Part shown: positions 1 to 5,351 of the stretch, piece by piece
How the letters are laid out: each line of letters opens with the position of its first letter
Position numbering within the stretch: the first letter of the stretch is position 1
Source: Leptospira sp.
GTDB taxonomy: Bacteria; Spirochaetota; Leptospiria; Leptospirales; Leptospiraceae
NCBI GenBank assembly: GCA_025457985.1
Contig: JALOTI010000170.1
Coordinates: 1-5,351 of the forward strand
DNA: 5,351 nucleotides
Direction: 5' to 3'
The notes under the pieces: model-generated
The model's database searches: none
Told to the model about the DNA's origin: nothing
The model's input: only the letters and a program-made list of their open reading frames with translations
Translations under genes and position numbers: made by a program

Positions 1-1
1 C

Positions 2-46
2 GACGAACGAGTCTTTCGGGATGTAGATAGGCTTCCAATTTTGTAA
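2..46 (+). pseudogene. Upstream fragment of the first GAF domain, out of frame with the rest of the gene
   Basis: Frame 2 reads DERVFRDVDRLPIL and then a TAA stop at 44-46. The following frame (frame 1) continues with FVTRNILASPL from position 40. Joined, these give the typical GAF-domain core: D-x-x-F-x-x-x-V-D-x-x-x-x-F-x-T-R-x-I-L-x-x-P-L, followed by the VIGVIEAIN strand. The phenylalanine sits five residues after the VD aspartate, the usual family spacing, only if the frame shifts by -1, meaning one base is missing from the sequence between about 32 and 43. The run of four T at 39-42 is the easiest place to lose one. The fragment continues upstream beyond the window. It is either a natural frameshift mutation or a sequencing or assembly error; the window cannot tell which. 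Confidence 0.75.
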
Positions 47-57
47 CTCGTAATATA

Positions 58-1911
58 TTGGCAAGTCCGCTTATCGTTGGCAATGAAGTCATCGGTGTAA
101 TTGAAGCGATCAATACGATCGATCGGAATAATTTTAGTCAAAACGATATTGAATTCTTTTTATCTTTTTCCTCTGCTTGTGCAGTTGCCATACAAAAAAC
201 AGGTCTTTTAGAAAATCTAAACAGAACAAATATTGAACTCAAACAAAAGTTAAGTACTTTGGAATCGATTTTTGATCTCGGACAGGCTGTTTTAGAAAGT
301 CATGATGAACTTGGGCTTATGTCTCGGTCTTTGAATATTCTAACTAAAGAATTGAATTGCGAAGAAGCAGGGATGATCATCATTGAAGAGAAAAACAAGA
401 ACAGAATACAGGTTTACGCAAGGCAACTTGGAATTGTTCGAGAGTCTTTTTTCCCGATGGAAGAAAGTCGTTTGTTTTTATCACTTATCGAATCAGGTAA
501 TCCGCGTATGGCGGTTATCACACCACAAATTGAAGAGCAGTTCTTGGATTTAGAGTCTCAAGTCTTAAAGAAGAATTTTTTAATACTCCCAATTGCCCCT
601 AAGGGTGGCACAATGCGAGCAGCTCTTTTTGCATGCGGAAAGATTTCAGCCAAAAGTTTTGATGAAACGGATCTTAGAATGTTAAAAACATTGTCGAGTC
701 CGCTTGCGAAGGCTTTTGAGAACTTGAGGTTGAATCAACAAATTATAGCAAAAAAATCTATTGAAAAAGAAATAGAAATTACCCGAAACATCCAAAACAA
801 TATTCTTCCCAATCATATTATTGAATCGAAAGGATTTGACCTAGGAGTTAAATCAGTCGCCGCAAAAGAAGTGTCAGGTGATTTTTATGATTTTCATTCT
901 TTTGGTGAGGACAAGTTTTCCTTTTTAGTTGCTGATGTGTCGGGGAAAAGTTTGCCAGCTGCTATTTTTATGGCCATGTCTTCTTCGATCATTCGAACCC
1001 TGTCCCGGACTTCCAATCTGAATCCCTCTGATCTTTTAACGCGCGCTAATCAATTGATATATGAAGATTCTCAATCGGGTATGTTTGTAACATTGTTTTT
1101 TGTGGACTACCATGAAAAGAATCGAGAGCTTCAATTTGCATCCGCAGGACACAACGACCAAATTTGGGTGCGGAAAGATGGGACCTATGAATTGCTAAAA
1201 GGTAAGGGAGCACCTTTAGGTGTGGTTCCACTTTCAAACTACCAAGGTGGTGGGATTGTTATATCTCCTGGTGATATGTTGGTTCTCTACACTGATGGAG
1301 CCATCGAGGAAAAAAATCCCGAAGATGAGGAATTTGGACTCGATCGATTTGTGGACACTATCATACAATTGCGAAATAAACCTGCACAAGAAATTGTAGA
1401 AGATGTTTATAAGGCCATTCGTGACTTCTCTCAAGCGGAAGAACAGTATGATGATTTTACTGTGATGGTTTTGAAATTTTCGGAAGAAATGGAGAACCGA
1501 TTGGAGAGAAGATTTTTAGCCCTTCCTACCGAGATTCCAAAATTTCGTGACTTTGTTGCTGAGTTCCTCAAAGGAAAGACAACTAAAGAGCACGCTTTGG
1601 ACGATATTCTCATCTCTTTGGATGAGGCCTCTACCAATATCGTGATGCATAGCTACAAGGATACAACTCTAAAAGATCCGAGTTTCCTTTGTTCGCTTGA
1701 GATCTCAGAAAATATCCTAAAGGTTGTGCTTTTGGACGAAGGTAAACCTTTTGAAAGGGAATCTGTCCCTATGCCGTCTTTAGAAGCAAATATGAAGGGA
1801 GAGAGAAAGGGCGGTTTTGGTGTGTACTTAATGGAAACTTTAATGGATCGAGTCGAATACGACTACGATGGACGATACAATAGAACAAATTTGGAGAAAG
1901 TAATCAGATGA
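58..1911 (+). CDS. GAF - SpoIIE/PP2C phosphatase - RsbW-like kinase fusion (5' part cut off by frame break and window edge)
   Basis: Predicted cytoplasmic switch protein that should both dephosphorylate and phosphorylate a STAS-domain partner. Residues are numbered from the TTG at 58. Residues 1-50 are the second half of a GAF domain; about 48-70 are a helical linker; about 70-222 are a second GAF-like sensor domain; 225-250 are the helix (EITRNIQNNILP) typical before RsbU phosphatases. The SpoIIE/PP2C domain spans about 250-475 and keeps its metal-binding acidic residues: D275 in EVSGDFYDF, D293 in VADVSGK, D413 in LYTDG and D465-D466 in DDFTV. Residues 485-617 form a GHKL ATPase of the RsbW/SpoIIAB type, with N-box E523-N527-H531, D560-x-G562 and G585-G586-x-G588. 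The TTG at 58 is only the first possible start in this frame: no Shine-Dalgarno lies before it, and homology extends upstream in another frame, so it is probably not the native start. The gene overlaps the STAS gene by 4 bases. The 5'-terminal GAF and any upstream domains are unknown. No transmembrane segment is visible in the part seen. Confidence 0.9.
   Translation: MASPLIVGNEVIGVIEAINTIDRNNFSQNDIEFFLSFSSACAVAIQKTGLLENLNRTNIELKQKLSTLESIFDLGQAVLESHDELGLMSRSLNILTKELNCEEAGMIIIEEKNKNRIQVYARQLGIVRESFFPMEESRLFLSLIESGNPRMAVITPQIEEQFLDLESQVLKKNFLILPIAPKGGTMRAALFACGKISAKSFDETDLRMLKTLSSPLAKAFENLRLNQQIIAKKSIEKEIEITRNIQNNILPNHIIESKGFDLGVKSVAAKEVSGDFYDFHSFGEDKFSFLVADVSGKSLPAAIFMAMSSSIIRTLSRTSNLNPSDLLTRANQLIYEDSQSGMFVTLFFVDYHEKNRELQFASAGHNDQIWVRKDGTYELLKGKGAPLGVVPLSNYQGGGIVISPGDMLVLYTDGAIEEKNPEDEEFGLDRFVDTIIQLRNKPAQEIVEDVYKAIRDFSQAEEQYDDFTVMVLKFSEEMENRLERRFLALPTEIPKFRDFVAEFLKGKTTKEHALDDILISLDEASTNIVMHSYKDTTLKDPSFLCSLEISENILKVVLLDEGKPFERESVPMPSLEANMKGERKGGFGVYLMETLMDRVEYDYDGRYNRTNLEKVIR
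1893..1897 (+). promoter_or_regulatory. Ribosome binding site for the STAS gene
   Basis: GGAGA lies 10 bases before the ATG at 1908, inside the end of the phosphatase/kinase gene. Together with the ATGA overlap it indicates translation of the STAS protein coupled to, or closely following, the upstream gene. Confidence 0.6.
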
Positions 1912-2249
1912 ACGAAGAAAAATTGGGACTCCACTCAGAAACAATCGGTGACGTCCTAGTCATTCACATTCAGGGCAATTTAGATGTCCATAATACCCAC
2001 AAATTAGAGAACGACCTAATGGCAATGGTAAAGTCTGCCAAAAAATCAGTAGTCTACAACTTGATTCAAGTTCCGTTCATTTCGAGTGCTGGTCTTCGGA
2101 TGTTGGTCACTTCGCTCAGACTTTGCCAAGAGTTGAAGATTACCATTTCGATATGTGGTCTTCAGCCTGCGGTAGATAAGGTCTTCGATATCGTCGGAAT
2201 GTCCCAACTTTTTACCATCTATCCGGACGTTCCTTCTGCAATTCAGTAA
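1908..2249 (+). CDS. STAS-domain anti-sigma-factor antagonist (RsbV/SpoIIAA-like)
   Basis: A single-domain STAS protein of 113 residues, the usual length for RsbV or SpoIIAA. The first strands ([15 protein letters not shown], 15-29) and the [12 protein letters not shown] segment (55-66) are the family hallmarks. Aligned with the DSSG motif of SpoIIAA, whose phosphoserine is the first S after D, the phosphoacceptor here is most likely S60, with S59 replacing the aspartate and A61 the second serine. ISSAG-type motifs are common in Gram-negative STAS proteins. In the family, the unphosphorylated form binds the RsbW-type kinase and frees its other target. The ATG at 1908 overlaps the TGA of the phosphatase/kinase gene as ATGA, so both should be made together, and that protein's PP2C and ATPase domains are the obvious phosphatase and kinase for it. 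No sigma factor is present, so the final output is unknown and could be a non-sigma partner. Confidence 0.93.
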   Translation: MNEEKLGLHSETIGDVLVIHIQGNLDVHNTHKLENDLMAMVKSAKKSVVYNLIQVPFISSAGLRMLVTSLRLCQELKITISICGLQPAVDKVFDIVGMSQLFTIYPDVPSAIQ

Positions 2250-2271
2250 AAATCACTTTTCTAAGTGGTTT
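2250..2271 (+). other. Nine-base-pair hairpin between the STAS and carboxyltransferase genes
   Basis: The left arm AAATCACTT (2250-2258) pairs with the right arm AAGTGGTTT (2263-2271) around a four-base TTCT loop; all pairs are Watson-Crick except one T-G at 2253/2268. It begins with the base right after the STAS stop codon. Only three T end the right arm and no T tract follows, so it does not look like a strong intrinsic terminator. It could be an RNA-processing or stability element, or a weak attenuator separating signalling genes from carboxylase genes. It also covers part of a possible TTG start at 2270, which argues against that start. The hairpin is seen directly; its role is inference. 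Confidence 0.45.
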
Positions 2272-2284
2272 GAATCAAAACATT

Positions 2285-2287
2285 GGA
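2285..2287 (+). promoter_or_regulatory. Likely ribosome binding site deciding the carboxyltransferase start
   Basis: GGA followed by an A run lies 9 bases before the ATG at 2297, a workable distance. The alternative TTG at 2270 has no purine-rich site at a usable distance and falls within the hairpin arm, so ATG 2297 is preferred. Confidence 0.45.
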
Positions 2288-2296
2288 AAAATACCT

Positions 2297-3943
2297 ATGG
2301 AAACTAGTTCGTATTCCCTAAACAACCCTTTCAAAGAACAGAGCCAAACTGAAACCAAAAAAGGCATCTACGATGACGCCATAAAACTTGGTCAAGAACT
2401 CATCGCAAAACCCTTCTTGGGAGGCGGTGAAGATCGAATTCGGGTGCAACACTCCAAAAACCGTATGACGGTTTGGGAGCGGATTAAAGTTCTTACAAAT
2501 GAAGAGCCTAATATTACATTTCAAAACTGGGGACCTAATTTAGATGGAGCCTCTATCGTAACAGGTATCCTAAAAATACGTGGTCGAGATGTGGCTGTTT
2601 ATGGTCACGACTTTACATTACGTGCGGGATCCATGGATGCCACTAACGGTAGTAAGCTGGCACGGCTCATTATGATGGCTGGTGAACATGGAATCCCACT
2701 CATCGGGATGAACGATTCCGCAGGTGCTTATGTTCCTGCTGGGGTTGGCGGACTCGATGGGTATTCGGAAGCGTTTACAGCCCTAAGAAAGATCAGTGGG
2801 GTGGTTCCTTCCATTATGCTCATGTTTGGGTTCAATGCGGGAGGTGGAGCGTATCTTCCGAGACAAGGGTCCTTTATGATCCAATGTGACAATACCTTCT
2901 TTGGTCTAACTGGACCAGGGGTAGTGAAGTCAGTCCTGGGTGAAGACATCTCTGCTGAAGATCTGGGTGGACCAAAAGTCCACGGGCAAAGTGGAGTTGT
3001 GGATTTAGTTACAAATGATGAGCTTGGCTCTCTTCGAACTGCGATTCGACTTTTGTCTTACTTACCAGACAACAATCATAGTTTTGCACCGTTTTATCCT
3101 ACTTCAGATTCTATGGATAGGTTCATTTACGAAGAGGATATCCTTTTTAGAAAGACTTTCAATTCACCCACAGGAATGAATACGCCGTTTGACATCACTT
3201 TGTACTTACAGCAAATCTGTGATCATGGTGAGTTTTTTGAAGTGCAACCACAGAGAGCGCGTAACATAGTTACGGCGTTCGGACGGATTGGTGGTCACGT
3301 CGTTGGATTTTTAGCGAACAACTCTGCAGTGTCTTCAGGACAGATTGATATTGGAGCTTCTAGAAAGGGCACTCGATTTGTTCGATTCTGTAATCTCTAT
3401 AATATTCCTATGGTATTTATAGAAGATACAACGGGATTTTTACCTGGTAGAGACCAGGAGCATAATGGAATTGTTTTGGAAGGACGTAAGCTTTTAGATT
3501 CTATTATTGATCTTAGAACTCCAAGACTTACGCTCATCATACGAAATGCTTTCGGTGGTGCATATGCAACATTTAACTCCTATTTTACGGGAGCGTCGAT
3601 GGTATTTGCTCTTCCAACAGCACGAATCGCCGTTATGGGTCCTGCTGGTAAAGAGTATGTATATAAAGATGAGATTTCCTCCATACAAAAAGAGTATGTA
3701 GCCAATGTAAAAAAAGGAATGCCAGAAAAAGAAGCGATCTCAATTCGCGATGGCAAACTATTTGAAATCGGTCAAAGGTATGAAAAGGAATTAATGAACC
3801 CGAAAGAGGCGCTTTCGCTTGGTTCCGTATCGTCTATCATCCTTCCTGGTTTTACAAGAAAGGTTCTTGGCACCAATCTGAATTTTTTAATGTCGAGATA
3901 CAAACCAACACCAATGAGTGGTCCTCAAAGAGAGTTCGAATAA
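2297..3943 (+). CDS. Acyl-CoA carboxylase carboxyltransferase subunit (PccB/MccB type)
   Basis: Predicted to move the carboxyl group from carboxybiotin to an acyl-CoA in the cytoplasm. With the ATG at 2297 the product has 548 residues, normal for the fused two-domain carboxyltransferases; a TTG at 2270 would add nine residues. Residues are numbered from ATG 2297. The N-terminal crotonase-fold half includes the NRMTVWERI segment (55-63), the [17 protein letters not shown] acyl-CoA-binding region (133-149) and the first oxyanion-hole region [12 protein letters not shown] (177-188). The C-terminal half has [12 protein letters not shown] (380-391), the second oxyanion-hole region [10 protein letters not shown] (417-426) and [12 protein letters not shown] (440-451). 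It ends with the usual [11 protein letters not shown] segment. Position 424 is Ala, where propionyl-CoA carboxylases have Asp (GGAYD), so substrate cannot be assigned; acetyl-, propionyl- or another acyl-CoA remain possible. The gene is followed after 3 bases by a biotin carboxylase gene, its expected partner. Confidence 0.93.
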   Translation: METSSYSLNNPFKEQSQTETKKGIYDDAIKLGQELIAKPFLGGGEDRIRVQHSKNRMTVWERIKVLTNEEPNITFQNWGPNLDGASIVTGILKIRGRDVAVYGHDFTLRAGSMDATNGSKLARLIMMAGEHGIPLIGMNDSAGAYVPAGVGGLDGYSEAFTALRKISGVVPSIMLMFGFNAGGGAYLPRQGSFMIQCDNTFFGLTGPGVVKSVLGEDISAEDLGGPKVHGQSGVVDLVTNDELGSLRTAIRLLSYLPDNNHSFAPFYPTSDSMDRFIYEEDILFRKTFNSPTGMNTPFDITLYLQQICDHGEFFEVQPQRARNIVTAFGRIGGHVVGFLANNSAVSSGQIDIGASRKGTRFVRFCNLYNIPMVFIEDTTGFLPGRDQEHNGIVLEGRKLLDSIIDLRTPRLTLIIRNAFGGAYATFNSYFTGASMVFALPTARIAVMGPAGKEYVYKDEISSIQKEYVANVKKGMPEKEAISIRDGKLFEIGQRYEKELMNPKEALSLGSVSSIILPGFTRKVLGTNLNFLMSRYKPTPMSGPQREFE

Positions 3944-3946
3944 TCT

Positions 3947-5351
3947 ATGTTAGATAAAAATTTAAAACGCATTCAATTCCAAGAATCGGAATCCGCTTGG
4001 ATTCGCTCCTTTAGTGTAGAATCGATCAAATGCCTTATTGTATGTAGGGGACCTGTTCGAAAGGAAACCATGGATGTTTTTGATGCCATTGGTGTAAAAG
4101 AATATGGGATTCTCCTCTCTGAAAAGGATTCTATTGTTTACCCTAAGGCTCTGGCTCCCGAACTTCGTAACTTTCGATTCCCAGAAAACGTACACCGAGT
4201 CCCTGATTATATGGGAGCAGGAAAGGAAGAAAAAGAAGAAAGAATCAAACAGATCATTGGAATTGCAAAAAACAATGGTTATACTCATATTTTTGCCGGT
4301 TACGGATTTATGGCAGAAGATGCCGAGTTTATCGAAGCCATCGAAGAGGCTGGGATCATCTTCATGGGTCCAAGTTCCCATGTAGCAAAAGGTGCTGGTG
4401 CAAAGGACGAGGCAAAAAAATTAGCAAGGTCTCTTAAGGTTTCTGTAACTCCTGGGGTGGATAATATCACCGCTCTCGCACTTCTCAGAAAGACTGGAAA
4501 TTCAAAGGCTGGGCTTGAAAAAATCGCCAAAGAAAATTCTGTAGAGTTTCAGTTCAACGATGCAAAATCCTTAGAGGACAATGCAGAAATCCTGCTTCAA
4601 AAGTCCTATGAAAAAACGATCGACCTAACTACAATCCCAGACTTACAAAAAGAATCCGAGATACTTTGTGAGGACATCTGGAAAAAATATCCAGGAAAGC
4701 GAATTCGATTTAAATACATCGGTGGAGGTGGTGGAAAGGGACAGCGTGTTATCTCTGAAAAATCGGAGGTAGATGGAGCTGTTATGGAAATCCTTGCCGA
4801 GTCGAAGGTGACTGCGGTAGGCTCTAACAGAAACTTCCTCATCGAGCTCAATATTGAAAATACTAGGCATAATGAAATCCAGTTGATTGGAAATGGGGAG
4901 TGGTCTCTTTCACTCGGTGGGCGGGACTGTTCCTTGCAGATGCACGAACAAAAGTTACTTGAGATTTCGCAAACCGTCGAACTCCTCCAAAAAGAAGCGG
5001 AGGCTTGTGAAAAATCCAATCCAAAAAAAGCAGGCATTCTAAGAAAAGATTTAGAAACACTCAAGGATATGGAACACCAAGCGGAAGTCTTTGGAAAAGC
5101 AATTCGTCTGAATAGTGTCTCAACTTTCGAGTGTATCGTGGAAGGAAATAGTTTCTTCTTTATGGAGGTAAACACGCGGATTCAAGTGGAACACCGTGTA
5201 ACGGAAATGGTTTACAAAATGAAATTTGTAAACCCGAACGATCCGAATGACTTCTTCTATATTGACTCTCTTGTTGAGGCAATGGCGGTTCTCTCTATCC
5301 ATGGACCTCGTGTCCCAAAACCTGAGCGAATCCTAAGAAATGTATCTGGAG
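3947..5351 (+). CDS. Divergent biotin carboxylase subunit (ATP-grasp), 3' end outside window
   Basis: The frame stays open from ATG 3947 to the window end: 468 codons plus one base. The product should carboxylate biotin on a carrier protein using ATP and bicarbonate. Compared with E. coli AccC (from memory), the pre-ATP-grasp domain includes FAGYGFMAED (117-125, for HPGYGFLSEN) and GIIFMGPS. Kept residues are K153 (K116), K256 before the glycine-rich loop GGGGGKG (K159), E300 (E201), R307-H308 (H209), Q331 (Q233), K336 (K238), E395 (E276), E407 (E288), N409, R411, Q413, V414 and E415 (N290-E296). Changes include L301 for K202, E334 for H236, M332-H333 for R234-R235, and Ala for the Pro of HPGYG. 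About 37 extra residues precede K153, about 60 lie between K153 and K256, and about 21 between K336 and E395. After VTEM the usual ITGxDLV segment is absent. Start: 3 bases after the previous stop, with a weak GAGAG at 3930-3934. The C-terminal lid, the R338 equivalent and any fused biotin-carrier domain lie beyond the edge. Confidence 0.88.
   Translation, partial: MLDKNLKRIQFQESESAWIRSFSVESIKCLIVCRGPVRKETMDVFDAIGVKEYGILLSEKDSIVYPKALAPELRNFRFPENVHRVPDYMGAGKEEKEERIKQIIGIAKNNGYTHIFAGYGFMAEDAEFIEAIEEAGIIFMGPSSHVAKGAGAKDEAKKLARSLKVSVTPGVDNITALALLRKTGNSKAGLEKIAKENSVEFQFNDAKSLEDNAEILLQKSYEKTIDLTTIPDLQKESEILCEDIWKKYPGKRIRFKYIGGGGGKGQRVISEKSEVDGAVMEILAESKVTAVGSNRNFLIELNIENTRHNEIQLIGNGEWSLSLGGRDCSLQMHEQKLLEISQTVELLQKEAEACEKSNPKKAGILRKDLETLKDMEHQAEVFGKAIRLNSVSTFECIVEGNSFFFMEVNTRIQVEHRVTEMVYKMKFVNPNDPNDFFYIDSLVEAMAVLSIHGPRVPKPERILRNVSG

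Noticed and set aside
32..46. Programmed -1 ribosomal frameshift as explanation for the GAF break
   Set aside because: No X-XXY-YYZ slippery heptamer is in phase with frame 2, and the T run is only four long, so a plain indel is simpler.
2270..2272. TTG as the carboxyltransferase start
   Set aside because: No suitable ribosome binding site, overlap with the hairpin arm, and the added nine residues show no family similarity; ATG 2297 has GGA at 9 bases.
2250..2275. Intrinsic terminator after the STAS gene
   Set aside because: The stem is AT-rich and is not followed by a T tract on the + strand, and the next gene begins within 47 bases on the same strand.
3507..3701. A 64-residue + strand open frame
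   Set aside because: It lies in another frame inside the carboxyltransferase region that encodes its second oxyanion-hole motif; a shadow.
3962..4381. A 139-residue open frame on the minus strand
   Set aside because: Antisense to the start of the biotin carboxylase gene; its low-complexity FFFFF and SNR stretches come from the AG-rich coding strand.
4606..5175. A 189-residue open frame on the minus strand
   Set aside because: It lies wholly inside the biotin carboxylase gene, antisense to clear catalytic motifs; its serine- and phenylalanine-rich product has no recognisable domain.

Overview
The window looks like chromosomal DNA of a moderately AT-rich bacterium. All recognisable genes lie on the + strand, closely packed and probably in one transcription unit running past both window ends. 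The pairing of GAF/SpoIIE-type phosphatase signalling with a STAS protein, the codon use and the protein style suggest a spirochaete such as Leptospira. This is an inference from general familiarity, not a database match.

Region 1 (about 1-2249) is a partner-switching signalling module. The first gene enters from outside the window. It encodes GAF - GAF - SpoIIE/PP2C phosphatase - RsbW-like ATPase in one polypeptide, but the first GAF domain is split by a one-base frame break near positions 32-43. The downstream reading frame runs to 1911. It overlaps by 4 bases (ATGA) a 113-residue STAS-domain anti-sigma-factor antagonist with a phosphorylatable serine. Kinase, phosphatase and substrate are therefore encoded side by side; no sigma factor is present.

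Region 2 (2250-2296) is a short gap holding a 9-bp hairpin directly after the STAS stop codon, then a plausible ribosome binding site.

Region 3 (2297-5351) holds two genes of a biotin-dependent acyl-CoA carboxylase: a complete PccB/AccD-type carboxyltransferase and, 3 bases later, a divergent biotin carboxylase that is open at the right edge (468 codons visible). The biotin carboxylase keeps most nucleotide- and bicarbonate-site residues but carries an N-terminal extension, two insertions and several unusual substitutions. The carboxyltransferase has Ala where propionyl-CoA carboxylases have a specificity-setting Asp. Together they suggest a carboxylase whose substrate cannot be read by simple homology. 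A biotin carrier protein is expected nearby but is not visible.

There is no gene-free stretch over 300 bases. I see no RNA gene, mobile element, CRISPR array or convincing promoter.
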